A stretch of DNA of 64,000 nucleotides from Pseudomonas piscis. GTDB lineage: Bacteria; Pseudomonadota; Gammaproteobacteria; Pseudomonadales; Pseudomonadaceae. Below the pieces are notes generated by a model. That model saw only the letters and a program-made list of their open reading frames with translations, had not been told where the DNA came from and searched no databases. Positions within the stretch are counted from its first letter, which is position 1. Each line of letters starts with the position of its first letter. The stretch is taken from NCBI RefSeq assembly GCF_009380155.1, contig NZ_WHUV01000004.1, positions 372,001 to 436,000 of the forward strand, read 5' to 3'. This document shows positions 45,301 through 54,334 of this stretch, piece after piece. Position numbers and translations under genes: made by a program.

Positions 45301-46362
45301 TTGCGGGTACTGTTGATCAAGACCTCTTCCCTGGGTGACGTGATTCACGCCTTGCCGGCCGTCACCGATGCCGCGCGGGCGATCCCGGGGATCAAGTTCG
45401 ACTGGGTGGTGGAAGAGGGTTTCGCCGAAATTCCCACCTGGCACCCGGCTGTGGGCAAGGTGATCCCGGTGGCGATCCGCCGTTGGCGCAAGAATATCTG
45501 GCAGACCATCAAGAGCGGCGAGTGGCGGCGCTTCAAGCAGAGCGTGCGCTCGACCAAGTACGACCTGGTGATCGATGCCCAGGGCCTGCTCAAGAGCGCC
45601 TGGCTGACCCGCTACGTGCGTGCGCCAGTGGCCGGGTTGGACAAGGACTCGGCCCGCGAACCGCTGGCTTCGCGCTTCTATTCCCGGCGCCTGGCGGTGG
45701 CCCGTGGACAGCATGCCGTGGAGCGGGTGCGCCAGCTGTTCGCCTTGGCCCTGGGTTATGACCTGCCCCAGGGGATGGGCGACTACGGCCTGGATGCCGA
45801 AAAGCTGGTGGAGCTGCCACGCAAGAATCCTTTCGTGCTGTTCCTGCATGGCACCACCTGGGACACCAAGCATTGGCCCGAGGCTTACTGGCGCGAGCTG
45901 GCCGAGCGCATGGGCATGCTCGGGGTCGAGGTCAAGTTGCCCTGGGGCAATGCCGCCGAGAAGGCCCGGGCCGAGCGTATCGCCAGCGGCCTGAAGAACG
46001 CCACGGTACTGCCCAGGCTGAACCTGGCCGGCGTGGCCCGGGTGCTGGTCGACGCCCAGGCCTGCGTCGCCGTGGATACCGGGCTGGGGCACCTTGCCGC
46101 CGCCCTGGATGTACCCACCATCTCGCTGTTCGGCCCGACCAATCCGGGGCTGACCGGTGCCTATGGCCGGGTGCAGATCCACCTGGGGAGCAACTTCCCC
46201 TGCGCCCCGTGCCTGCAGAAGCAGTGCACCTACCAGCCGACTGCCGTGGACCGGCAGCGGTTCGATCTCAAGCGCGAGTGGCCCCTGTGCTTTACCCGCC
46301 TCAACCCCGAGCGTGTCGCCAGCCGACTGAGCGCCTTGTTACTGGCTGAGGAGCCACGCTGA
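45301..46362 (+). CDS. waaC: ADP-heptose:LPS heptosyltransferase I
   Basis: A 353-residue family 9 glycosyltransferase that adds the first heptose to Kdo. It starts with TTG at 45301 (RVLLIKTSSLGDVIHALPA); the SLGDVIHALP block is diagnostic. VDTGLGHLAAAL is the nucleotide-sugar binding stretch near 260. The gene follows the waaF stop by a single base and its own stop overlaps waaG by one base, so translation is coupled. Confidence 0.96.
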   Translation: MRVLLIKTSSLGDVIHALPAVTDAARAIPGIKFDWVVEEGFAEIPTWHPAVGKVIPVAIRRWRKNIWQTIKSGEWRRFKQSVRSTKYDLVIDAQGLLKSAWLTRYVRAPVAGLDKDSAREPLASRFYSRRLAVARGQHAVERVRQLFALALGYDLPQGMGDYGLDAEKLVELPRKNPFVLFLHGTTWDTKHWPEAYWRELAERMGMLGVEVKLPWGNAAEKARAERIASGLKNATVLPRLNLAGVARVLVDAQACVAVDTGLGHLAAALDVPTISLFGPTNPGLTGAYGRVQIHLGSNFPCAPCLQKQCTYQPTAVDRQRFDLKREWPLCFTRLNPERVASRLSALLLAEEPR

Positions 46363-47486
46363 TGCAATTGGCTTTTGTCCTTTATAAGTATTTTCCCTTT
46401 GGCGGCCTGCAGCGCGATTTCATGCGCATTGCCCTGGAGTGCCAGCGGCGCGGCCACCAGATTCGCGTCTACACCCTGATCTGGGAAGGTGACGTACCCC
46501 CTGGCTTCGAAGTGCTGGTGGCGCCGGTCAAGGCGCTGTTCAACCATCATCGCAACGAAAAACTCAGTGCCTGGATGGCGGCCGACCTGGCCAAGCGCCC
46601 GGTGGACCGGCTGGTGGGCTTCAACAAGATGCCCGGGCTGGATGTCTACTACGCGGCCGATGGCTGTTTCGAGGACAAGGCGCAGAACCTGCGGCACTCC
46701 CTGTACCGGCGCTGGGGTCGCTACCGGCATTTCGCCGAGTATGAGCGGGCGGTGTTCGCCAAGGATGCCAAGACCGAGATCCTGATGATCTCCGAAGTCC
46801 AGCAGCCGCTGTTCATCAAGCATTACGACACCCCGCTGTCGCGTTTCCACCTGCTGCCACCCGGCATTGCCCAGGACCGTCGGGCACCGGCCAACGCGGC
46901 CGAGATCCGTGCCGAGTTTCGCCGCGAGTTCGACCTTAAGGACGACGACCTGCTGCTGGTGCAGATCGGTTCCGGGTTCAAGACCAAGGGCGTGGATCGC
47001 AGCCTCAAGGCCCTGGCGGCCTTGCCTGCGGCGCTGAAGAAACGCACACGGCTATTTGTAATCGGCCAGGACGACCCCAAGGTATTCCAGGTGCAGAGCG
47101 CCGCCCTGGGGTTGAGTGACCAGGTGCAGTTCATGAAAGGGCGCAGCGATATCCCGCGTTTCCTGTTGGGCGCCGACCTGCTGATCCACCCGGCCTACAA
47201 CGAAAATACCGGGACCGTGCTGCTGGAGGCCCTGGTAGCCGGCCTGCCGGTGCTGGTCAGCGCGGTTTGTGGTTATGCCCACTACATTGCCGAGGCCGAA
47301 AGCGGCCTGGTGCTGGATGAACCGCTGGAGCAGGCGCAGCTCAACCAATACCTCACCACCATGTTGACCGACGATGCTGCACGCGCGACCTGGAGCCGAA
47401 ACGGCCTGGCGTTCGCCGAGACGGCCGACCTCTACAGCATGCCGCAGCACGCTGCGGATGTGATTCTGGCGGAGCAAGACCGATGA
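46362..47486 (+). CDS. waaG: LPS core UDP-glucosyltransferase I
   Basis: A 374-residue GT-B family 4 enzyme. It starts MQLAFVLYKYFPFGGLQRDFMRIA, the glycine-rich acceptor loop typical of WaaG, and ends the catalytic site with HPAYNENTGTVLLEALVAGLPVL, containing the E-x7-E pair. In pseudomonads the homologue adds a hexose (GalN in P. aeruginosa) to heptose II. The exact sugar here is not readable. Overlaps waaC by one base and waaP by four. Confidence 0.93.
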   Translation: MQLAFVLYKYFPFGGLQRDFMRIALECQRRGHQIRVYTLIWEGDVPPGFEVLVAPVKALFNHHRNEKLSAWMAADLAKRPVDRLVGFNKMPGLDVYYAADGCFEDKAQNLRHSLYRRWGRYRHFAEYERAVFAKDAKTEILMISEVQQPLFIKHYDTPLSRFHLLPPGIAQDRRAPANAAEIRAEFRREFDLKDDDLLLVQIGSGFKTKGVDRSLKALAALPAALKKRTRLFVIGQDDPKVFQVQSAALGLSDQVQFMKGRSDIPRFLLGADLLIHPAYNENTGTVLLEALVAGLPVLVSAVCGYAHYIAEAESGLVLDEPLEQAQLNQYLTTMLTDDAARATWSRNGLAFAETADLYSMPQHAADVILAEQDR

Positions 47487-48289
47487 AGTTGATGCTTGCC
47501 GAGCCCTTCAAGAGCCTCTGGGCTGGACGCGATGCGTTCACCGCCGTCGAGGAGCTCAAGGGCCAGGTCTATCGCGAGCTGGAGGCGCGCCGTACCTTGC
47601 GTACGGAAGTCGCCGGCCGTGGGTATTTCGTGAAGATCCACCGGGGGATCGGCTGGGGCGAGATCGCCAAGAACCTGGTGACCGCCAAGCTGCCGGTGCT
47701 GGGTGCCGGTCAGGAATGGCTGGCCCTGGAGCGCCTGCACCAGGCCGGCGTGCCCACCATGACCGCCGTGGCCTATGGTGAGCGCGGTGCCAACCCGGCG
47801 AACCAGCATTCGTTCATCGTCACCGAGGAGCTGGCGCCGACCATCAGCCTCGAGGACTTCAGTATCGATTGGGTCAAGCAGCCGCCGGCGCCTGCGCTCA
47901 AGCGGGCGCTGATCGCCGAGGTGGCGCGCATGACCGGCACCATGCATCGCGCCGGGGTCAACCATCGTGACTGCTACATCTGCCACTTCCTGCTGCACAC
48001 CGACCGGCCGATCACTCCGGGGACATTGAAGTTGTCGCTGATCGACCTGCACCGGGCCCAGACCCGCGCGAAGATCACCCAGCGCTGGCGTAACAAGGAC
48101 CTGGCGGCCCTGTACTTCTCGGCCCTGGATATCGGCCTGACGCGCCGCGACAAGCTGCGCTTCCTCACGGGGTACTTCCAGCAACCGCTGCGGCGGATCC
48201 TCGCCGAGGAAGCGCCGCTGCTGGCCTGGCTCGAGGGCAAGGCCGAAAAACTCTACGCACGCAAGCAAAGGTACGGAGATGCGCTCTGA
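47483..48289 (+). CDS. waaP: LPS heptose kinase WaaP
   Basis: A 268-residue kinase that phosphorylates heptose I of the inner core. Kinase-fold residues are clear: the ATP-binding Lys in YFVKIHRGIGWGE (about 52), HRDCYICHF as the catalytic loop with Asp near 166, and LIDLHRAQ as the metal-binding motif. WaaP is essential in P. aeruginosa, where it also takes part in core export. It overlaps the neighbours on each side by 1 to 4 bases. Confidence 0.95.
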   Translation: MKLMLAEPFKSLWAGRDAFTAVEELKGQVYRELEARRTLRTEVAGRGYFVKIHRGIGWGEIAKNLVTAKLPVLGAGQEWLALERLHQAGVPTMTAVAYGERGANPANQHSFIVTEELAPTISLEDFSIDWVKQPPAPALKRALIAEVARMTGTMHRAGVNHRDCYICHFLLHTDRPITPGTLKLSLIDLHRAQTRAKITQRWRNKDLAALYFSALDIGLTRRDKLRFLTGYFQQPLRRILAEEAPLLAWLEGKAEKLYARKQRYGDAL

Positions 48290-49023
48290 TGGCTAGCTGG
48301 AACCTGGACCCTGCCTACCAGGCATTGGCACAAGATTTCGGCAGCCTGGAGGCGGTGTTCACCCTCGAGGGCGAACATCTGACCCGCGACCCGCTGTCCG
48401 ATGTCGTGCGTGTCGAGCGTGATGGGGTCAACTATTACGTCAAGCGCTATACCGGTGCCGGCAAGAACCTGCGGCGCTACCTGGGCAAGCCCCGGGTCAA
48501 GTTCGAATGGCAGAACCTCAAGCGTTTCGCCAAGTGGGGCATTCCCACTGCCGAGGTGGTGGCCTGGGGCCTGGAGCGACGCTGCCTGGCCTATTCCAGG
48601 GGCGCGATGATCACCCGCGAGCTGCCGCGCACCGAAGACTTGTCGGTGCTGGCCGAGCGCAACGATCCCAAGCTCAAGGACCGGCGCTGGGTCGACGGGA
48701 TCAGCCGCCAGCTGGCCGCCTATACCCGGATCATGCATGACCATCGCTTCACCCATAACGATTTGAAATGGCGCAACCTGCTGGTCGATGACCAGGACCG
48801 CCTGTACCTGATCGACTGTCCGAACGGCGATTTCTGGCGTGGGTTCTGGCTCAAGTACCGGATCACCAAGGACCTGGCCTGCCTGGACAAGGTGGCCAAG
48901 TACCATCTTTCCGCCACCCAGCGCTTGCGCTTCTACCTGCAGTATCGCCAGCGCGATCGCTTGAGTGCCTCCGACAAGGAGCGCATTCGCCACGTGGTGA
49001 GATTTTTCGAGGGACGTGAATGA
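48289..49023 (+). CDS. wapP: LPS core kinase WapP-like
   Basis: A 244-residue protein of the WaaP/InaA kinase-like family. YYVKRYTG holds the probable ATP Lys (about 45). HNDLKWRNLL (about 157) is a full catalytic loop with Asp and Asn. LIDCPNGDF is the metal-binding stretch. It probably phosphorylates a second heptose position. Position directly after waaP matches wapP in PAO1, from memory. Its ATG shares bases with the waaP stop. Confidence 0.86.
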   Translation: MASWNLDPAYQALAQDFGSLEAVFTLEGEHLTRDPLSDVVRVERDGVNYYVKRYTGAGKNLRRYLGKPRVKFEWQNLKRFAKWGIPTAEVVAWGLERRCLAYSRGAMITRELPRTEDLSVLAERNDPKLKDRRWVDGISRQLAAYTRIMHDHRFTHNDLKWRNLLVDDQDRLYLIDCPNGDFWRGFWLKYRITKDLACLDKVAKYHLSATQRLRFYLQYRQRDRLSASDKERIRHVVRFFEGRE

Positions 49024-49772
49024 CTGATTTCCTGGCGTCCGAGGAGCGTGCGCTGCTGGAGCGCAACGGCCTTGGCACTTTCGATCATCTGTGGGCCAGG
49101 CAACTGGATGCGGTGGACGAACCCAATACCGGCCGTGGCGGCCATAGCAGTGTCTATCGCCTGGACGTGGAGGGGCATGGGTTCTACCTCAAGCGGCAAA
49201 CCAACTACCTGACCCGGACCCTGCGCCATCCGTTCGGCGAGCCGAGCTTCTCCCGCGAGTTTCGCAATATCCGGCGCTACCAGGAGCTGGGTATCCCGGC
49301 CTTGCAGGCGGTGTTCTTCGGCATGCGCAAGGTCGCCGGCGAGACCCGGGCGATCCTCATGACCCGGGCCCTGGATGGTTGGGACGACCTGGATGCACTG
49401 CTGGCGCAATGGGCGCAGATGCCCGAGTCCCAGCGCCAGGCCGTGCTCGAGGCCTGTGGTCAATTGGCCCGGCAGCTGCACGGCCTGCGCCAGGTACATG
49501 GCTGCTTCTACCCCAAGCATATTTTCCTGCGCCCGGAAGGCGCGGGTTACCAGGCGCAACTGATCGACCTGGAGAAAACCCGGCCATTGCTGTTCGGCCA
49601 GCGCGATCGGGTCAAGGATCTCGAGCCCTTGTTGCGCCGGGCTTCGGTGTGGAGTGTCGAGGATGTGCGCTGCCTGTTGGCGGCCTACCTCGACCAGCCC
49701 CTGGACAGCTCCCTGCTGGACGCCTGGGTCGCTCGACTCAGTGCCCGCAGCAGCCACAAGGAATCTCGCTGA
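49020..49772 (+). CDS. wapQ: LPS core kinase-like protein WapQ
   Basis: A 250-residue kinase-like protein next to wapP. The ATP-binding Lys is in FYLKRQTNYL (about 59), and LIDLEKTRPL gives the metal-binding Asp (about 183). The catalytic loop reads VHGCFYPKHIF, so the Asp expected after H-x is replaced by Cys. It may use another residue or be impaired. WapQ is thought to phosphorylate a core heptose. The start ATGA-overlaps the wapP stop, and its stop overlaps the next gene's ATG. Confidence 0.84.
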   Translation: MTDFLASEERALLERNGLGTFDHLWARQLDAVDEPNTGRGGHSSVYRLDVEGHGFYLKRQTNYLTRTLRHPFGEPSFSREFRNIRRYQELGIPALQAVFFGMRKVAGETRAILMTRALDGWDDLDALLAQWAQMPESQRQAVLEACGQLARQLHGLRQVHGCFYPKHIFLRPEGAGYQAQLIDLEKTRPLLFGQRDRVKDLEPLLRRASVWSVEDVRCLLAAYLDQPLDSSLLDAWVARLSARSSHKESR

Positions 49773-51226
49773 TGCGTTTGTCCGAGCTGAAGCACGCAGG
49801 GCGCAATCCGGCCCTGCCCCTGAGCCTGGAGTTGGCGGACGCCGCCGGTGCGGCGCAGTTGCAGTTGTTGAGCCTGCTGCGCGTGCTGCCGGGGCAGCGT
49901 TATGTCGGTGCCGGGGTCTGGCGTGGGCGTATGGTGCTGGCCAAGTTGCTGGTCGGTCCCAAGGCGGCACGGCATTTCCAGCGGGAGCTGCAAGGTGTGC
50001 GCCTGCTGGCGGAGCAGGGGCTGACCACGCCATTGCTGCTGGCCGATGGCTTGCAGGAAGGCGAGGGCGGCTGGCTGCTCTTCGAGTTCCTGGAGGGTGC
50101 CCAGGGCCTGGGCGACGCCTGGAGCCAGGTGCAGGCCTTGCCAGTGCTGGCCGATGAGCAGGTCGAGGTGCTGGCCGAGGCGTTGGGGGCGATTGCCCGG
50201 TTGCATGCCAAGGGCCTGTGGCAGGAAGACCTGCACCTGGACAACCTGTTGCGCCACGATGGCCAGTTGTACTTGATCGATGGTGCGGGCATCTGCGTCG
50301 AAGAGGCGGGCAAGCCCCTGTCGCGGCAGAAAGTCCTGGAGAATCTCGGGGTGTTCTTCGCCCAGTTGCCCAAGAACCTCGAGCCCTTCACCGAGGAATT
50401 GCTGGTGCATTACCTGCTGGCCAATGCCGAGCATGCGCTGCCCCTGGAGGCATTGCAGAAGCAGGTGGACAAGGTGCGAGGCTGGCGCCTGCGGGATTTC
50501 CTGAGCAAGGTCGGCCGCGAGTGCACGCTGTTCAGCGTACATCGCGGACCCTTCGCCCTGAGGGCGATCCGGCGCGAGGAAGAGGCGGCGATGCTGCCGG
50601 TGTTGGAGCAGGCCGACGCCCTGCTGGACCAGGGGCATCTGTACAAGACCGGTGGCGCGGCCAGTGTCGGACGGATCGAGTCCGCGGGGCGCACCCTGGT
50701 GCTCAAGCGCTACAACATCAAGGGTTTCGCCCACTGGCTCAAGCGTTTCTGGCGTCCCAGCCGAGCCTGGCACTCATGGCGCGAAGGCAATCGCCTGGCC
50801 TTCCTCGGCATCGCCACGCCCAAGCCCCTGGCTGTGCTGGAGCGGCGCTTCCTCTGGCTGCGCCGGCGGGCCTACCTGGTGACCGAGCACCTGCCGGGGC
50901 CGGACATCATCGAGCGCTTCGCGCCGTTCGTCGACAGTGGCGAGGCACCTGAGCCGGAGCTGCGGGCCCTGGACCTGCTCTTCGCCAGTTTGCTGAGGGA
51001 GCGCATCAGCCATGGCGATCTGAAGGGCCATAACCTGTTCTGGCAGGAGGATCGCTGGTCCCTGATCGACCTGGATTCCATGCGCCAGCATTCCAGCGTG
51101 GGGAGTTTCGCTGCGGCTTATGCCCGCGATCGCGCACGTTTCATGCGCAACTGGCCTGAAAGCAGCAAGTTGTATCAAATGATTGATCAGCGTTTGCCCA
51201 AGGCTCCCAACACGCCTGAGGCCTGA
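49772..51226 (+). CDS. Two-domain LPS kinase-like protein
   Basis: A 484-residue protein with two tandem kinase-like domains. Domain 1 (about 1-240) has LAKLLVG (Lys), a catalytic-loop-like QEDLHLDNLL and LIDGAGI. Domain 2 (about 260-470) has LVLKRYN (Lys), HGDLKGHNLF and LIDLDSM, the more canonical of the two. It is placed as PA5006 is in the PAO1 core operon, a gene of unclear function. The ATG at 49772 overlaps the wapQ stop; a longer frame to the left would run through wapQ. It likely acts on the core oligosaccharide in the cytosol, but the substrate is unknown. Confidence 0.82.
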   Translation: MRLSELKHAGRNPALPLSLELADAAGAAQLQLLSLLRVLPGQRYVGAGVWRGRMVLAKLLVGPKAARHFQRELQGVRLLAEQGLTTPLLLADGLQEGEGGWLLFEFLEGAQGLGDAWSQVQALPVLADEQVEVLAEALGAIARLHAKGLWQEDLHLDNLLRHDGQLYLIDGAGICVEEAGKPLSRQKVLENLGVFFAQLPKNLEPFTEELLVHYLLANAEHALPLEALQKQVDKVRGWRLRDFLSKVGRECTLFSVHRGPFALRAIRREEEAAMLPVLEQADALLDQGHLYKTGGAASVGRIESAGRTLVLKRYNIKGFAHWLKRFWRPSRAWHSWREGNRLAFLGIATPKPLAVLERRFLWLRRRAYLVTEHLPGPDIIERFAPFVDSGEAPEPELRALDLLFASLLRERISHGDLKGHNLFWQEDRWSLIDLDSMRQHSSVGSFAAAYARDRARFMRNWPESSKLYQMIDQRLPKAPNTPEA

Positions 51227-51262
51227 CCTGCGACCTGTGGTCGCTGCCATTGTCGCAGCAAG

Positions 51263-51282
51263 CCCTGGAGGGCCCTCCAGGG
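51263..51282. repeat. 20-base perfect palindrome upstream of the carbamoyltransferase gene
   Basis: CCCTGGAGGG followed immediately by its complement CCCTCCAGGG, with no spacer. It is 36 bases after the kinase gene stop and about 80 bases before a TATAAT. It lacks a U tract, so it may be a protein-binding site. Confidence 0.6.
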
Positions 51283-51363
51283 GCATGGCCGACGATGGCA
51301 CGGGCGCGCCGAGCATCCCCCGGCTTGTGGTTTGTCGCTAGAGGCTTGCCCCTGCTTTTACGC

Positions 51364-51369
51364 TATAAT
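51364..51369 (+). promoter_or_regulatory. Internal promoter -10 element of the LPS locus
   Basis: A perfect TATAAT, 94 bases before the carbamoyltransferase GTG. No good -35 is seen at 16-18 bp spacing, so an activator or an upstream motif may be needed. Confidence 0.5.
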
Positions 51370-51462
51370 CCCGCCCTTTCGTTGTTTCTCGCCCTCTTGC
51401 GAGCACACTTTCTTTTCAAGGCGCTTTGCGCCCGCATGCAGACTAAACGAGGCTAGACCCCT

Positions 51463-53220
51463 GTGGCATTGACGATTCTTGGCCTGTCCGGCGCCCTTAG
51501 CCATGATCCTTCGGCAGCCCTGTACATCGACGGCAAGCTGATTGCCGCTGCTGAAGAAGAGCGTTTCGTGCGCGACAAGCATGCAAAGAACCGCATGCCC
51601 TACGAGTCGGCGAAGTTCTGCCTGGAGCAGGCCGGGATCAAGCCTTCCGACGTCGATGTGGTAGCGATTCCATTCGCCCCGATCAGCCTGTTCGGCAAGG
51701 CGCGCTGGCACTACGCCAAGCGTTACTGGTATGCCCCGGACCGTGCCCTGGACGCGATCCTGATGGGCAACCGTCGCTACAAGCGCTATCGCAAGAAGAT
51801 CGTCTGGTGCCTGGAACAACTGGGCTTCGATCCGAAGAAGATCAAGATCGAACCGGTCGAGCACCACCTGGCCCACGCTTCCAGCGCCTACCACTGTTCC
51901 GGCTTCAAGGAGAAGACCGCGATCCTCGGGATCGACGGCAAGGGCGAGTACGCCACCACCTTCTTCGGTTATGGCGAGAACGGCAAGATCCACAAGATCA
52001 AGGAATTCTACGACCCGGACTCCCTGGGCGGCCTGTACGGCGCGATCACCGAGTTCCTCGGCTTCGAGATGCTCGACGGCGAGTTCAAGGTCATGGGCAT
52101 GGCGCCTTACGGCGATGCCAGCAAATACGACTTCTCGCGCCTGGCCAGCTTTGAAAACGGCGAGTTGGTGATCAACACCGACTACGCCAACGTCATCGGC
52201 CTGCGTCGCTATAAAGAGAAGGGCAAGGGTTTCTACTTCTCGCCGAAGCTGATCGAGTGGCTGGGTCCCAAGCGCGAAGGCGATATCGCCGACGAGCCGT
52301 ACATCCACTACGCCGCCAGCATGCAGGCACTGTTCGAGAAGCTGGCCCTGCAGATGATCGACCATTACCTGGGCGACACCCTGAAGGAAACCGGCAAGCT
52401 GGCCTTCGCCGGCGGCTGTGCGCTGAACGTCAAGCTGAACCAGAAGATCATCGCCCGTGCGGACGTGAAGGAACTGTTCGTCCAGCCGGCCTCCGGCGAC
52501 GCCGGTACCGCAGTCGGTGCCGCGGCCTACGTCTCCCACGCCCGTGGCGTACCGGTGGAGAAGATGGAGCACGTCTACCTCGGCCCGGCGTACTCCAACG
52601 AAGACGTGATCGCTGCCTGTGCCCGGCACCCGAACCAGCCGGCCTGGCGCCAGATCGACAACACCCCCGAGCGCATCGCCAAGATCATGGTCGATGGCAA
52701 CCCGGTGGCCTGGTTCCAGGGCCGCATGGAGTTCGGCCCGCGCGCCCTGGGCGGCCGTTCGATCATCGGTTGCCCAAGCGCCTCGGGCGTGGCCGACCGG
52801 ATCAACGAGCAGATCAAGTTCCGCGAGCGCTGGAGGCCTTTCTGCCCGTCGATGCTCGACACTGTCGCTCCGCAAATGATCAAGGTCGACCATCCGGCAC
52901 CGTTCATGACCTTCACCTTCGAAGTGGCTGAAGAGTGGAAGACCCGGGTGCCGGAAGTGGTCCACGAAGACGGCACGTCCCGGGCCCAGGTGCTCAAGCG
53001 CGAATACAACCCGCGCTACTACGACATGATGAAGGCTCTGGAAGTCCTGACTGGCAACGGTGTTTCGCTGAACACTTCGCTGAACCGCCGTGGCGAACCG
53101 ATGATCTGCTCGCCGACCGACGCCTTGAACATGTTCTACGGGTCTGACCTGCAGTACCTGATCATGGAAGACATCCTGGTGGTCAAAGACGGCGTGGATC
53201 CTTATGACACGGTCGGCTGA
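51463..53220 (+). CDS. wapO: LPS core carbamoyltransferase (NodU/CmcH family)
   Basis: A 585-residue carbamoyltransferase. Family marks are HHLAHASSAY near residue 135 (metal-binding His pair), a Gly-rich DGKGEY block, and FGPRALGGRSI near 425 in the C-terminal YrdC-like half. It uses carbamoyl phosphate and ATP to carbamoylate a hydroxyl; in P. aeruginosa heptose II of the core carries a carbamoyl group, and the gene at this position (PA5005) is assigned to it. The start is GTG at 51463 with GAGG about 10 bases upstream. It is separated from the preceding gene by 236 bp with a TATAAT, so it may begin a second transcript. Confidence 0.88.
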   Translation: MALTILGLSGALSHDPSAALYIDGKLIAAAEEERFVRDKHAKNRMPYESAKFCLEQAGIKPSDVDVVAIPFAPISLFGKARWHYAKRYWYAPDRALDAILMGNRRYKRYRKKIVWCLEQLGFDPKKIKIEPVEHHLAHASSAYHCSGFKEKTAILGIDGKGEYATTFFGYGENGKIHKIKEFYDPDSLGGLYGAITEFLGFEMLDGEFKVMGMAPYGDASKYDFSRLASFENGELVINTDYANVIGLRRYKEKGKGFYFSPKLIEWLGPKREGDIADEPYIHYAASMQALFEKLALQMIDHYLGDTLKETGKLAFAGGCALNVKLNQKIIARADVKELFVQPASGDAGTAVGAAAYVSHARGVPVEKMEHVYLGPAYSNEDVIAACARHPNQPAWRQIDNTPERIAKIMVDGNPVAWFQGRMEFGPRALGGRSIIGCPSASGVADRINEQIKFRERWRPFCPSMLDTVAPQMIKVDHPAPFMTFTFEVAEEWKTRVPEVVHEDGTSRAQVLKREYNPRYYDMMKALEVLTGNGVSLNTSLNRRGEPMICSPTDALNMFYGSDLQYLIMEDILVVKDGVDPYDTVG

Positions 53221-54334
53221 ACGCCATGTGCTGCAGTTCTGCCACGGCTATGACGGGCCGTTCCTGGACTGCGCGCGGCAATATGCCAACCTGTTCGCGG
53301 GCAGCGGCTATCGGGTGACCACGGTCTTTCTGACCGGGGTCGCCGATGCCGAAGTCGCCGCGGGTTGCGCGTCCGACGAAGTGCTGTTCATGGAGTACAG
53401 CTCCAAGGCCATTCGTGGCCTGAAGCTGGGCGCTATCCGTGACCTGCGCAAGATCGCCGCATCACGCAACTTCAGCTTCTGCATCGCCCATCGCTTCAAA
53501 CCGATCTACATCGCCCTGCTGGGGACACGCCTGCCGGTGATCGGCGTCCACCATGCGTTCAGCGACTACAAGCGCGGCAGCCGCAAGCTGTTCGCCGGGC
53601 TGTTCGGCAAGCGCCTGAGCCTGCTCGGGGTCTCCGACGCGGTGCGCGACGATATGCGTGCCTGCCTGCCCAAGTGGCCGGCGCAGCGGATCCAGACCCT
53701 GTACAACCGGATCGACCTGGAGGCCTTGCAGGCCAGCCAGTTGAACCGGGCCGCAGCCCGTGCCGAACTGGGCCTGCCCGCCGATGCGTGGATCGTCGGT
53801 AACGTCGGGCGCCTGCATCCGGACAAGGACCAGGCCACCCTGTTGCGTGGTTTCGCCGCGGCAGTGCCGCAGCTACCCCAAGGCAGCCAGTTGGCGATCC
53901 TGGGTACCGGCCGCCTGGACAAGGACCTCAAGTCCCTGGCTCGCGAGCTGGGGATCGCCGATCGCGTGCTGTTCCTCGGCCAGGTCCCAGAGGCCCGGCG
54001 CTATTTCCGGGCGTTCGATGTATTCGCCCTGAGCTCCGACCACGAGCCTTTCGGCATGGTCCTGCTGGAGGCCATGGCCGCCGGCGTGCCCTTGCTGGCC
54101 ACCGCGTGCGGCGGGGCCAAGGAAGTAGTCGAGGGTGTGGGCATCCTGTTTCCCCTGGGGGATGTCGAACACCTGTCCCAGGGTCTGCAGCACCTGGCGG
54201 CGATGGACGAACACCAGCGCCGGGTCTGCGCCGAGTTGATGCTCGATCGCTTGCGCGAGCGTTTCTCCGATCGGGCCGTACGCGACGTATTCTGGCGCTT
54301 GCCACAAGTCACCGAACTGACCGCGAGGGGCTGA
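53204..54334 (+). CDS. wapH: LPS core glycosyltransferase WapH-like (family 4)
   Basis: A 376-residue GT-B enzyme. The C-terminal domain shows VGNVGRLHPDKDQATLLRGF, the nucleotide-sugar site, and SDHEPFGMVLLEAMAAGVPLL with the E-x7-E pair. The ATG at 53204 gives a 17-bp overlap with the carbamoyltransferase gene. Position matches wapH in PAO1, which adds a core glucose. The exact sugar here is not decided by the sequence. Confidence 0.85.
   Translation: MTRSAERHVLQFCHGYDGPFLDCARQYANLFAGSGYRVTTVFLTGVADAEVAAGCASDEVLFMEYSSKAIRGLKLGAIRDLRKIAASRNFSFCIAHRFKPIYIALLGTRLPVIGVHHAFSDYKRGSRKLFAGLFGKRLSLLGVSDAVRDDMRACLPKWPAQRIQTLYNRIDLEALQASQLNRAAARAELGLPADAWIVGNVGRLHPDKDQATLLRGFAAAVPQLPQGSQLAILGTGRLDKDLKSLARELGIADRVLFLGQVPEARRYFRAFDVFALSSDHEPFGMVLLEAMAAGVPLLATACGGAKEVVEGVGILFPLGDVEHLSQGLQHLAAMDEHQRRVCAELMLDRLRERFSDRAVRDVFWRLPQVTELTARG

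Noticed and set aside
48289..49772. wapP and wapQ as recent duplicates
   Set aside because: Both are kinase-like but their motifs and lengths differ throughout; only the fold is shared.
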